NCBI RefSeq assembly: GCF_010500915.1
Contig: NZ_JAAAWP010000002.1
Span: forward strand, 310,001-374,000
Length of the DNA stretch: 64,000 bases
Direction: 5' to 3'
Source of the DNA: Alteromonas hispanica
GTDB lineage: Bacteria > Pseudomonadota > Gammaproteobacteria > Enterobacterales > Alteromonadaceae
Shown: piece by piece, positions 8,279 to 17,509 of the stretch
Numbering within the stretch: position 1 is the stretch's first letter
Layout: every line of letters starts with the position of its first letter
Position numbers and translations under genes: made by a program
The notes under the pieces: model-generated
Databases searched by the model: none
What the model was told of the DNA's origin: nothing
The model's input: only the letters and a program-made list of their open reading frames with translations

Positions 8279-8770
8279 ATGTCAACGTTGCATTTAGTGA
8301 GTACGCAAACTGAGAGTGATAATTTAGTTCAAGCTCATCACATCCATCAATCTGTACAGATAGAACCCTGGTCTTATGCGACCTTTGAAGATTGCTTTAC
8401 CCCGCCTTATTACGGTGTTCTTGCCTTTGAGGCAAACAAGGTGGTTGGTTTCGCTATTGTGCTTGAGGTGCTCAGTGAAGCTACGCTAATGGATATTGCT
8501 GTTGATGAAAGTGTAAGAGGTAAAGGCGTTGGAAAAGCACTTTTAAGCTTTGTTTTACAGCGTTCTCATCATAATGGTATGGAAGAGATGTGGCTTGACG
8601 TACGAGAGAGTAATCAAGTCGCTATATCGTTATACGAAAAGCTCGGTTTTCATTATATCGACACACGCAAGAACTATTATCCTACAAGAGATGGTAAAGA
8701 GAATGCTCTCGTCATGAAGTGGAGTGCAGTGGGAGTTAAAGGTTTATCAAGAGGTGCAATTAAAAATTGA
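8279..8770 (+). CDS. rimI: Ribosomal protein S18 alanine N-acetyltransferase (RimI)
   Basis: A 163-residue GNAT acetyltransferase that acetylates the N-terminal alanine of ribosomal protein S18. Family features are IEPWSYATFEDCF at residues 26-38, the acetyl-CoA loop DESVRGKGVGKALL (81-94) and the terminal WLDVRESNQVAISLYEKLGF motif with HYIDTRKNYYP. Length is slightly above E. coli RimI (148). It is co-directional with holD with a six-base gap, which supports the RimI assignment over other GNATs. Confidence 0.9.
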   Translation: MSTLHLVSTQTESDNLVQAHHIHQSVQIEPWSYATFEDCFTPPYYGVLAFEANKVVGFAIVLEVLSEATLMDIAVDESVRGKGVGKALLSFVLQRSHHNGMEEMWLDVRESNQVAISLYEKLGFHYIDTRKNYYPTRDGKENALVMKWSAVGVKGLSRGAIKN

Positions 8771-8976
8771 CCGTTTAGTCAGTTTTTTGGTTGCGTATTG
8801 TCATTCCCCCATTTTATTCAACTTCTTTTTAATCTATAGTCGCGGCACTTCAATGTAGTGCGCTGCGAGTACCTTAGTTGGTTTGATCTAGCTGTGCTCA
8901 TTGACTAAGCGCCACTCGTTTATCAAGCGTATATTATTAAATAATGCGTAACTTTGTTTCTTTGGATTACAAATCT

Positions 8977-9903
8977 ATGTCTACCCGGCACATATCAAAT
9001 GACGCACAGTCGAAAGGCATTAAAATGCTATTAGTTGCTGTGCTTTGTCTGGGGTTTAATTGGCCTGCAATGAAGGTGGGTTTAGAGATAGTTACGCCGC
9101 TTTGGATGGTAAGTCTTCGATTTTTGCTCAGCATACCCGTTTTGGCACTTTTCGTTATGTTAACAAAGAAGCGAGCTCCCATTTTACACCGCAAAGATCG
9201 TGCTGTTATTGCTGTTGTCGCGCTTTTTCAGTTTATATTGTCGATGGGGCTAATTACGTTGTGTCTTCAATTCATTCCGGCAGGAACGGCAAGTATATTA
9301 ATTTACACCACCCCGCTATGGATGCTGCTTATCGATACGCTTTGGTATCGTCAGCAGGCAACGTCAAAGCGATTGATACTTACTGCTGTCTCTACCGTTG
9401 GTTGTGCAATGATATTGTTCGCCTCAGGTGAGCCCGGAGCAAGAGTACCGCTACTGGGGATGTTAGTTGCCTCGGCACTCTGGACCATCGCCATCCGCAG
9501 AGTGTCTTTTCACCGCTGGCACGGGAGTGTTATTGAAGCAGTATTCTGGCAGTTTGTAATTGCTGGTGCTGCTATGCTGTGCTTCGCTATTGCTTTCGAG
9601 CCCTTTCCCGACTTTGCGCAATATAATGCGTTAAATTGGCTGTTACTAACCTATATAGGACCTGTTGCTACTGGACTCGGATTTGGCTTAATGGTCGCAG
9701 CCGGACCAAAGCTAGCACCTGAAAAAATTGTACTAATTTCTACCTTAACGCCAATAGTTGGCTACGTCAGTTCAGTGCTAATGCTAGATGAAGTTTTGCT
9801 GCCTTTGGTTGTAGCTGGTGCCGTTTTAATGATAGCGGCACTTGTAGTGAATGGTATGCCTACCAAAACGCTTAAAAAGTTAGCTAGACTGAATCGCCCA
9901 TAA
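8977..9903 (+). CDS. EamA/DMT-family membrane transporter
   Basis: A ten-TM drug/metabolite transporter with two EamA repeats: repeat one begins at LLVAVLCLGFNWPAMKVGL and repeat two at VPLLGMLVASALWTIAIRR. The substrate is not recognisable; many relatives export amino acids or metabolites. The start is uncertain. ATG occurs in frame at 8944, 8977 and 9025; only 9025 has an AAAGG sequence at proper spacing and would start right at TM1 (292 residues), while 8977 leaves a short polar N-terminus. It is a single gene with no obvious partner. Confidence 0.8.
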   Translation: MSTRHISNDAQSKGIKMLLVAVLCLGFNWPAMKVGLEIVTPLWMVSLRFLLSIPVLALFVMLTKKRAPILHRKDRAVIAVVALFQFILSMGLITLCLQFIPAGTASILIYTTPLWMLLIDTLWYRQQATSKRLILTAVSTVGCAMILFASGEPGARVPLLGMLVASALWTIAIRRVSFHRWHGSVIEAVFWQFVIAGAAMLCFAIAFEPFPDFAQYNALNWLLLTYIGPVATGLGFGLMVAAGPKLAPEKIVLISTLTPIVGYVSSVLMLDEVLLPLVVAGAVLMIAALVVNGMPTKTLKKLARLNRP

Positions 9904-9905
9904 AT

Positions 9906-9989
9906 TTATATTAATTTACAATATGTTTCTAACGCCTGTGTACGCTCTTTTACCAAAGATTCTAGTATAGCGTTTTGTTCACTTTTCAT
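9906..9989 (-). pseudogene. Possible remnant of a coiled-coil protein tail
   Basis: A 27-codon minus-strand ORF encodes a charged amphipathic helix (MKSEQNAILESLVKERTQAL...). The same frame continues upstream with more helix-like codons (DAEKAVAE) before meeting a stop. It may be the decayed 3' end of a lost gene in the 333-base gap between the EamA gene and the large receptor. There is no ribosome binding site at the ATG. Very tentative. Confidence 0.2.
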
Positions 9990-10148
9990 TTCTGCAACGG
10001 CCTTCTCAGCGTCGCATTCTTTTTACCTTCGTATTCCTTTATGTATAAAAAAAATTGCAAGACGCTATGTATTTTCAAAGCTGTCGTGTGAAAAAAAGGT
10101 GGCCTCACGATAGCAAAGATTTTTGAACTCCGATTTAAATTAAGACAA

Positions 10149-10176
10149 AAAAAAGCCCGAGAATATCTCGGGCTTT
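10149..10176 (-). terminator. Terminator of the 994-residue receptor gene
   Basis: AAAGCCCGAG / CTCGGGCTTT, a perfect 10-bp stem with a 5-base loop, is followed on the minus strand by a run of eight T. It lies 60 bases past the receptor stop. Confidence 0.85.
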
Positions 10177-10235
10177 CACTACATGTTTGTATTTTCAACT
10201 TATGTTCTAAACGTATTTTACAACACAGTTAAGTT

Positions 10236-13220
10236 TTAGAACTTACCTCTTAAACCAGCAAAGAAGTTTGTGCTTGTATCATATACAGTTGGGTAAGTGT
10301 TACCGTTACCTAGCGCTGGGCCAGCACCTGAGTATACAGGAGGCTGTTCGCCAAGTAGGTTAAGTGCACCAACAGTAAACTCGAAGTTATCTGACATGTA
10401 ATAAGTTGCCGAGATATCTAGGTAGTTAATCGCATTGAATCCAGTTTCTAGTGTATCACCTTCATCATCGTTATCTGTTGCACCGAAGTGTCTCCAAGTA
10501 GCTGTAATATCGATGTCTAGCTCAGTATTCCACGTTGCCATAAATCTGTGACGGTATTCTGGGTTTGGCGCACCACACGCGTTACCGAAGAAGCCCGCAC
10601 ATTCTACTGCATCACCACCAGGGAAAGGTACTGTATCTAGCGCATCAAGCAATGTTGCTGCGTAATCTAGTTTGATATTGCCAAGTTCAGTATCGAAGTT
10701 ATAACCAACTTGTAAATCAACACCCGATGTTTCAAGCGTTGCAATGTTCAAGTTTGTTTGCTGGAAACCAACACCAAACGTACCCGCTGCTAGTGAACCA
10801 GCAGATGAACGTGTGATTAGGCTACAGAATGTTGGATCACCAGATTCTAGACAGTTATCAAAGATAGTCTGTGCTGGAATACCAGCAGAGATAGCATCAT
10901 CAACTGTGATATCGAAGTAATCGATACTAATTGAAAGGCCTTCAATGCTTTCTGGTGTAATAACTGCACCAAACGTTACTGTATCAGCAGTTTCTGGAGA
11001 TAGGTTAGGGTTACCACCAGTTAGAGACTGTGTCTGTCCAGAAATAACGTCAAGGATACTGCCATACTGAGCAGCGGTTACACCAGTGCGTGCACAAGTT
11101 TCTAGTGACGCAATAGGGTTACTACCAGCACACGGATCGTAAAGCTGCTCGCCGCTTGCATCAGTACCTTTAGGACTTAGGTTTGGAAGACCTGTGTTTT
11201 GACCTGTGAACAAGTCGATTACGTTAGGAGCACGCACCGCGCGTTGGAACTGAGCACGTAGCTTAACGTCTTCAACAGGTGTCCAAGACAACTGGTATCC
11301 GTATGCATTAGTATCGAAGCTGTTGCTTGTACCATTACCGTTAGCGTCATAATCAGAGAAGCGATATTGCGCACTTAGGACTAATTGCTCAGCAAAAGGT
11401 GCGTCAGAAAGTAAAGGAACTTGCGTTTCTAGGAAGAACTCGCGAACTTCAATAGAACCTTCAACCGCAAGAGTCGCACCACCTACACCAGTAAAACCAC
11501 CGCCTTGAATTTGGCTGATTTCATCTGGTGAAGAAGCGAGCGTATCTTTACGATACTCAACACCCATCAATAGGCCAATGCCATCGTCGGCTGTCGGCAA
11601 TTTAATGCCGTAGTCACCTAGGTTAGCTTGGATGTCTGCGCCAAATACTTTCTGTGACGTTTCACCATTAACAATACCGATACCTTGGATGAAATCTAAT
11701 TGGTCTTGTGTAACTTGGCTTTCACCGCCCGGGCGTTGGAAAATGTTGTAAGGAACACAGCCGCCAGACTGGTCTGTACACACAACGTTACCATCAGCAT
11801 CGGTGGTTGCAAGTAGCGCTTGCTGTAGGTTAGCTACAACAAAATCGTTTGTAGATGCGCTTTGGTCGCGAGTCTCTGAGATTTGACCAAATAGGTTCCA
11901 AGCCCAAGTGTCGTCGATATAGCCTTTTAAGCCACCCACGAAGCGCCATGTGCTGTTTTCTAGGCGTGAATCACGAGGGCCACCCTCAACGTTACGGTGT
12001 GAAGCGGTAATACCGCTCACGATTGCGTCGTTGGCAATATCATCGGCGGAGCAGCCAAAGATATCTGTAAACGCTATACCGTTGTTACCTTGAATAAGTG
12101 GGTTACCACAGTTTATGTCGTATGCGCCAATACCAAATGATGCACTAGGAGCAATCTGGGCATTACTGGTGTTGTTGATGAACGAGAAATCGGCATAAGC
12201 TTCAAGGTTCTCAGTTAAATCATAATCGCCTTTCGCGTAAAAATGATAACGCTCAGAAGGACGTTGGAAGAAGTTTTGCGCACCAAAGTTAAAGGTTTGC
12301 GCAGGTCCACCAGCATAAGGAACAATGTTGCCATTTTCTTCTTGGAACGCAAAGCCACCTGGGCCACCGAATAAACGGAAGTTAGCAGAACCCACACAGC
12401 CTAAGCCTTCAAAGCTAGAAGCACCACTGCTTTGGCCAAGTGTACATGCAGAAAACACGCGGTCTGCTTGAACAATTTCATCACGGTCTTCATAAGAAGC
12501 GTAAATAGTTACGTTACCTTTACCGTCGCCCGTAGATGCACCAAACATGGTATATATAAGGGTTTCGTCACCATCCATGGTTGAACCAGGAATAGGTTGG
12601 TTACCTGCGTTTAATACGCCTTCGTAAAGACCATTGTCGTTGTCTGCATAGTTTGAACTAAACTGACCACCGAACTCAACGCCTTCAAAATCGTCGCGTA
12701 AGATGAAGTTAGCTACACCACCAACCGCGTCTGAACCGTATACCGCCGATGCACCACCGGTAAGAATATCAACACGTTCAAGCATTTGAGTAGGCACTAA
12801 GTCGACGTTTGCCGCCGCAGTACCAGATGAACCATATGGAAGGCGTTTGCCATCAATAAGCACCAGGGTTCTGTTAGCACCAAGACCACGCAAGTTCAGC
12901 GTTGCTGTACCTGTTGCGCCGTTTGACACTTCAGAAGCCTGACCTGCGAATACCTGTGGTAATACGTTAACGAAGTCTTCTACACGCAAGTTACCACGAG
13001 CAGCAGCCTCTGCGCCTGATACACTTAGTACCGGTGTAGCAGCTGCAATGTTAGGGTTTGAAAGAAGGCGAGAACCCGTCACCTCAATTTTTTCGACTTT
13101 TTCGTCTTCACTGTCTGCATCTTCTTGTGCAAACACATTACCAGATAGGGCTATTGAAGCCGCAGCTCCAAAAGCGCAAGCTAGTCTTACTGACTTAGCC
13201 AGCTTGTGGTTTGTAAACAT
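10236..13220 (-). CDS. Large TonB-dependent receptor of unknown substrate
   Basis: A 994-residue outer-membrane receptor. It has a signal peptide (..AASIALSGNVFAQ, cleaved near 32), an acidic stretch and TonB-box-like KIEVTGSRLL (43-52), and a plug with ..LNLRGLGANRTLVLIDGKR.. and ..VDILTGGASAVYGSDAVGGVANFIL... The barrel has paired cysteines in loops and ends in ..FFAGLRGKF. The class is one abundant in Alteromonadales and often linked to carbohydrate or peptide uptake, but no degradative enzyme or transporter accompanies it here. A good ribosome binding site (AGGGAG) precedes the ATG. A LysR gene lies upstream on the same strand, but there is no evidence that it controls this gene. Confidence 0.9.
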   Translation of the reverse strand: MFTNHKLAKSVRLACAFGAAASIALSGNVFAQEDADSEDEKVEKIEVTGSRLLSNPNIAAATPVLSVSGAEAAARGNLRVEDFVNVLPQVFAGQASEVSNGATGTATLNLRGLGANRTLVLIDGKRLPYGSSGTAAANVDLVPTQMLERVDILTGGASAVYGSDAVGGVANFILRDDFEGVEFGGQFSSNYADNDNGLYEGVLNAGNQPIPGSTMDGDETLIYTMFGASTGDGKGNVTIYASYEDRDEIVQADRVFSACTLGQSSGASSFEGLGCVGSANFRLFGGPGGFAFQEENGNIVPYAGGPAQTFNFGAQNFFQRPSERYHFYAKGDYDLTENLEAYADFSFINNTSNAQIAPSASFGIGAYDINCGNPLIQGNNGIAFTDIFGCSADDIANDAIVSGITASHRNVEGGPRDSRLENSTWRFVGGLKGYIDDTWAWNLFGQISETRDQSASTNDFVVANLQQALLATTDADGNVVCTDQSGGCVPYNIFQRPGGESQVTQDQLDFIQGIGIVNGETSQKVFGADIQANLGDYGIKLPTADDGIGLLMGVEYRKDTLASSPDEISQIQGGGFTGVGGATLAVEGSIEVREFFLETQVPLLSDAPFAEQLVLSAQYRFSDYDANGNGTSNSFDTNAYGYQLSWTPVEDVKLRAQFQRAVRAPNVIDLFTGQNTGLPNLSPKGTDASGEQLYDPCAGSNPIASLETCARTGVTAAQYGSILDVISGQTQSLTGGNPNLSPETADTVTFGAVITPESIEGLSISIDYFDITVDDAISAGIPAQTIFDNCLESGDPTFCSLITRSSAGSLAAGTFGVGFQQTNLNIATLETSGVDLQVGYNFDTELGNIKLDYAATLLDALDTVPFPGGDAVECAGFFGNACGAPNPEYRHRFMATWNTELDIDITATWRHFGATDNDDEGDTLETGFNAINYLDISATYYMSDNFEFTVGALNLLGEQPPVYSGAGPALGNGNTYPTVYDTSTNFFAGLRGKF

Positions 13221-13271
13221 TGTAGTCTCCCTAGACTGTGTGTTGTCTTAGAACTTTTAATTTTTTTAATG

Positions 13272-13292
13272 TGTGCGTTTTTTTTGCGCACA
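13272..13292. promoter_or_regulatory. Inverted repeat upstream of the large receptor gene
   Basis: TGTGCG and CGCACA arms flank a nine-base T-rich centre, 52-72 bases upstream of the receptor ATG. It could be an operator or a 5'-leader hairpin. No known regulator motif was recognised. Confidence 0.3.
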
Positions 13293-13410
13293 TCTAATGT
13301 ATACACAAACTTGCTTTATAATCAACTGAGCTATTTAATATTTACGAATTATATGACTTTTTTTGAACTTTTTTGTTTTGCTGGAATGTTCTGGCTTCTC
13401 AATAACTCAA

Positions 13411-14298
13411 CTAAAGTCTAAGCCTCGGTTGAATAAAATTTAGAAACGCAGAAATTCTTGAGGAGACAGTGCTGTTTTTATAATAAACAGCTTGAACCGC
13501 TTCTCTTCGATTTGGCGTAATGATTTCGTCTTCAAAAACGGAAGTTAACGTGCCGGCAGCGATGTCTTTGTGCACCATAAAATTAGACATTAGTGCTAAG
13601 CCCTGACCCTCAAGACACAATTGTCTTATTGTTTCACCACTTGAAGCAAGCAGGTTGAAGCTCAACGATACCCCTTTTTTCAACGGCCATTTATTAAGGT
13701 TGGGTGTATCGCTAAATCCTAAAAGTTTGTGGTTGCTAAGGGTGCTAATGTCACTTTCGATGGGGTTATGCTTTAAATATTCTGGGCTTGCGACTATGTG
13801 TAGTTTACTGCTACCGAGCAGTCTAGCGTATAGATTTGAATCACTCAGATCGCCTATTCGTATGGCAATGTCAGTCTTATGCTCAAGTAGATCGATGATG
13901 TTGTCATGGCTATTAATCTCCAACCTAATGTCAGGGAATGCTTTATTGAAGTCGCCAATGAGTGGTGCGAGTTGATGAAGCACGAACGGGCTTGCTGCAT
14001 CCACTCTCAATTTTCCCGAAGGAGAGCGCTTCAGCGATTGTAATGCCTCCTCTCCGCGCTCTAAGGTAGTAAGGCCATCCCGCACTGCCTTTAAGAAGAT
14101 CTCACCCTCTTCAGTTAACTCTAGCCTTCTTGTCGTCCTGTTCAATAAAGTGACATCTAGCGTCTTCTCCAAGCGAGTCACAGCTCGACTGACCTTGGCA
14201 ACTTGCTGATTGAGTAGGTTAGCCGCACTGGAAAAACTTCCTGTGTCTATAACAGTAATAAACGCTTCTAAATCTTCTGTTTTTGACTTAACTGGCAT
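13411..14298 (-). CDS. LysR-family transcriptional regulator
   Basis: A 295-residue LysR-type regulator. The N-terminal winged helix-turn-helix is LEAFITVIDTGSFSSAANLLNQ..KVSRAVTRLEKTLDVTLLNRTTRRLELTEEG (about 9-66), followed by a substrate-binding-like effector domain (90-290). This subgroup (CrgA/DmlR-like) often controls a divergent gene. The ATG at 14298 has an AAGGA ribosome binding site and faces the MFS gene across a 161-base intergenic space, so that transporter is the natural target. The effector is unknown. Confidence 0.88.
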   Translation of the reverse strand: MPVKSKTEDLEAFITVIDTGSFSSAANLLNQQVAKVSRAVTRLEKTLDVTLLNRTTRRLELTEEGEIFLKAVRDGLTTLERGEEALQSLKRSPSGKLRVDAASPFVLHQLAPLIGDFNKAFPDIRLEINSHDNIIDLLEHKTDIAIRIGDLSDSNLYARLLGSSKLHIVASPEYLKHNPIESDISTLSNHKLLGFSDTPNLNKWPLKKGVSLSFNLLASSGETIRQLCLEGQGLALMSNFMVHKDIAAGTLTSVFEDEIITPNRREAVQAVYYKNSTVSSRISAFLNFIQPRLRL

Positions 14299-14459
14299 TT
14301 TATTCCTTATTTTTTCAAAAGCTACAAAAGTATATTGTCATTGTTGCTGTTTTTTGCAAGAGATAAAGGCGCAATACTCTAGCTACTTTTTAATCATCTT
14401 GTTTGGCGTCGTTAGGCAACACCTTAGGCGCAGAAGATCAAATTTGTTGAGGATAAATT

Positions 14460-15635
14460 ATGCCTATTGCGTTATTCGCACTAACATTGAGTGCATTCGC
14501 TATCGGTACCACCGAGTTCGTTATTGTTGGCTTGGTGCCCACCATTGCCGGGGATCTTGGCGTATCATTACCCAGTGCAGGGCTACTCGTTAGCTTGTAT
14601 GCATTGGGAGTGGCCATTGGAGCCCCTGTTTTAACTGCGCTTACCGGAAAGTGGAACAGAAAATATGTTCTGCTAAGCCTGATGGCGCTATTTGTTGTTG
14701 GGAATATGTTGGCTTGGCAGGCACCAAGTTACGAAAGCCTAATTTTAGCTCGAGTTCTTACCGGCTTGGCACATGGCGTATTTTTTTCCATCGGCTCAAC
14801 AATCGCTACAGGGCTGGTGGCGAAGGATAAGGAAGCCAGTGCCATTGCTATTATGTTTACCGGGTTAACTGTGGCGCTTGTTACTGGGGTACCTTTGGGT
14901 ACTTGGATTGGACAGAGCTTTGGGTGGAGAGCCACCTTCTTAGTCGTATCAGGACTGGGTACCCTTGCCCTTATCGGTAGTGCGATTTTGGTGCCAAATA
15001 ATTTAAAACAAAGTAAACCGGCTACGCTTAGTGAACAGATGAAAGTGTTAGTCCAGCCTCGCCTAGTGTTGGTTTACCTTATGACTATTCTTGGGTATGG
15101 CGGCACATTTACGGCATTCACCTATCTAGCGCCTATTTTGCAGGAAGAGGCCGGTTTTGCTTCTTCTGCTATCAGCCTCATTATGCTGGTTTATGGCGTT
15201 TCGGTGGCTATTGGCAATATTTACGGCGGTAAACTGGCGGATAGGAAGGGGCCGGTTAACGCCCTCAGTATTATCTTTACGATACTGTCAATAATATTAT
15301 TCGCGCTTACGTTTACCATGCACAACAAAATTGCTGCTGTGATTACTGTTCTAGTGTGGGGAGGCTTTGCATTTGGAAGTGTTCCCGGATTACAAGTATA
15401 CGTAGTTCAGCTCGCCGAAAAATACACACCAAACGCAGTTGATGTGGCTTCTGGTTTAAATATCGCTGCTTTTAATATCGGTATAGCTTTAGGCTCAATT
15501 GTCGGCGGTTCTATAGTGGACGGTTTCCAGTTAAGTGACACTGCCTGGATAGGAGCGTCGATAACATTGCTAGCACTAGCAGCTACGCGCTATAGCGGCC
15601 GCTTAGATAGACAGTTGGCGTCGAAAGTTGCTTAG
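14460..15635 (+). CDS. MFS drug/arabinose-type efflux transporter (DHA1 family)
   Basis: A 391-residue twelve-TM major facilitator. N-terminal LSAFAIGTTEFVIVGLVPTIAGDLGVS is diagnostic of the AraJ/YdhP/NepI-type DHA1 branch. Motif A lies in LTGKWNRKYVL after TM2, and motif C-like GVPLGTWIGQSFGWRATF lies in TM5-6. GAGGA before the ATG supports this start. It is divergent from the LysR gene, the usual regulator/exporter layout. Substrate is unknown; relatives export sugars, purine ribonucleosides or drugs. Confidence 0.85.
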   Translation: MPIALFALTLSAFAIGTTEFVIVGLVPTIAGDLGVSLPSAGLLVSLYALGVAIGAPVLTALTGKWNRKYVLLSLMALFVVGNMLAWQAPSYESLILARVLTGLAHGVFFSIGSTIATGLVAKDKEASAIAIMFTGLTVALVTGVPLGTWIGQSFGWRATFLVVSGLGTLALIGSAILVPNNLKQSKPATLSEQMKVLVQPRLVLVYLMTILGYGGTFTAFTYLAPILQEEAGFASSAISLIMLVYGVSVAIGNIYGGKLADRKGPVNALSIIFTILSIILFALTFTMHNKIAAVITVLVWGGFAFGSVPGLQVYVVQLAEKYTPNAVDVASGLNIAAFNIGIALGSIVGGSIVDGFQLSDTAWIGASITLLALAATRYSGRLDRQLASKVA

Positions 15636-15910
15636 TTTTTAGGCTAAGGCTGTTGGTGCAAATGACATTCATCAAACCTGATGTAAAAAAATTGTTGTTA
15701 AAACCAATGGCCTTATCTTCAAAAAAAGGTACTAATTACTCGTTCAACGTGCAAAACAGAAGGTAAAAGCAACCATTCATTGTTTAACGAGGCAAGATAA
15801 GAGAAAATAGCGCGCATTAATGAGTAATTAGACAGATTTATTGCGCAAAGCGTGAATTATCGGCTTTTGATGTGCTTTTCAAATCTGTGTCAAACCAAAA
15901 GAATGCATAC

Positions 15911-17500
15911 ATGGCAAACCAAGATTTTCTCAATGAAATCAGTAAGCGAAGAACTTTCGCTATCATCTCGCACCCAGATGCGGGTAAAACAACGATTACC
16001 GAAAAAGTATTGTTATTCGGCCGCGCCTTGCAAACCGCCGGCACCGTAAAAGGAAAAAAGTCTGGGCAGCACGCAAAATCAGACTGGATGGAGATGGAAA
16101 AGGAGCGTGGTATTTCCGTAACAACCTCGGTTATGCAATTTCCTTACAATGACCATTTGGTGAACCTGTTAGATACTCCTGGTCACGAAGACTTCTCAGA
16201 AGATACTTATCGTACGCTCACGGCTGTGGACTCCTGCCTGATGGTAATTGATGCTGCAAAAGGGGTAGAGGATAGAACGCGTAAACTAATGGAAGTCACC
16301 CGTCTTCGCGACACACCCATCATCACCTTTATGAACAAGCTAGACCGTGACATTCGCGACCCTCTGGAGTTACTCGACGAAGTTGAGACAGAACTAGATA
16401 TTCTTTGCGCACCTATCACCTGGCCTATTGGCAGCGGTAAGAGATTCAAAGGTGTTTATCACTTGTATCGCGATGAAACGGTTTTATACCAGAGCGGTCA
16501 GGGTCACACTATTCAAGAAGTTCGCACCATCAAAGGTTTAAATAATAGTGAACTTGATGAAGCGGTAGGTAGTGAGCTGGCTGATACCTTGCGCGATGAG
16601 CTTGAATTAGTACGCGGGGCGTCTAATGACTTCGATAAAGAGCTATTTTTAGAAGGACAGCTAACACCTGTCTTTTTCGGAACTGCATTGGGTAACTTTG
16701 GTGTAGACCACATGCTTGATGGACTTGTTGAGTGGGCACCAGAACCATTGGGCAGAGAAACCGAATCTGGGACCGTCGACAGTAAAGACGAAAAATTTAG
16801 TGGTTTCGTGTTTAAAATTCAGGCCAATATGGATCCAAAACATCGCGACCGCATTGCGTTTTGTAGAATTGTCTCAGGCAAATACGAAAAAGGCATGAAG
16901 ATGCGCAACAGTCGCCTTGGCAAAGATGTTCGCATATCTGATGCGTTAACGTTTTTAGCCGGCGACCGCTCGCTGCTAGAAGAAGCCTATGCCGGCGATA
17001 TTATTGGTCTGCATAATCACGGTACTATACGCATTGGTGACACTTTTACATCGGGCGATAATTACCGTTTTAGCGGCATCCCCAACTTTGCTCCGGAATT
17101 GTTTAAGCGTATTCGCTTGAAAGATCCACTTAAGCAAAAACAATTGTTGAAAGGCCTTATACAACTTTCAGAAGAAGGTGCTGTTCAGGTGTTTCGCCCG
17201 CTAGCCAACAACGACCTTATTGTTGGTGCCGTTGGGGTGCTTCAGTTTGATGTGGTGGTTGCTCGTCTGAAGGCTGAATACAATGTCGAAGCCTTGTACG
17301 AACATATCAATGTGAGCACAGCACGTTGGGTTTATTCCGATAACGAGAAGAAGTTAGACGAATTCCGACGCAAAGGCGAACAAAACCTTGCCCTAGATGG
17401 TGGCGATAACCTTACCTACATAGCACCTACCATGGTGAACTTGCAATTAGCGCAAGAGCGCTATCCCGATATCCAGTTTACGAACACGCGCGAAAATTAA
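15911..17500 (+). CDS. prfC: Peptide chain release factor 3 (RF3)
   Basis: GTPase that recycles RF1/RF2 from the ribosome after termination. The frame is open from 15872, but ATG 15911 gives [16 protein letters not shown] and 529 residues, the same length as E. coli RF3. Motifs: G1 SHPDAGKTT (20-28), G2 region [14 protein letters not shown]3 DTPGHEDF, G4 NKLDRD, and the RF3-specific [14 protein letters not shown] in domain 2. No strong ribosome binding site precedes this ATG. argS follows ten bases after the stop. Confidence 0.95.
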   Translation: MANQDFLNEISKRRTFAIISHPDAGKTTITEKVLLFGRALQTAGTVKGKKSGQHAKSDWMEMEKERGISVTTSVMQFPYNDHLVNLLDTPGHEDFSEDTYRTLTAVDSCLMVIDAAKGVEDRTRKLMEVTRLRDTPIITFMNKLDRDIRDPLELLDEVETELDILCAPITWPIGSGKRFKGVYHLYRDETVLYQSGQGHTIQEVRTIKGLNNSELDEAVGSELADTLRDELELVRGASNDFDKELFLEGQLTPVFFGTALGNFGVDHMLDGLVEWAPEPLGRETESGTVDSKDEKFSGFVFKIQANMDPKHRDRIAFCRIVSGKYEKGMKMRNSRLGKDVRISDALTFLAGDRSLLEEAYAGDIIGLHNHGTIRIGDTFTSGDNYRFSGIPNFAPELFKRIRLKDPLKQKQLLKGLIQLSEEGAVQVFRPLANNDLIVGAVGVLQFDVVVARLKAEYNVEALYEHINVSTARWVYSDNEKKLDEFRRKGEQNLALDGGDNLTYIAPTMVNLQLAQERYPDIQFTNTREN

Positions 17501-17509
17501 GAATACACT

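Noticed and set aside
9986..10198. 70-codon minus-strand ORF over the terminator of the large receptor gene.
   Set aside because: It reads through the terminator hairpin, starts without a ribosome binding site and has no protein-like pattern.
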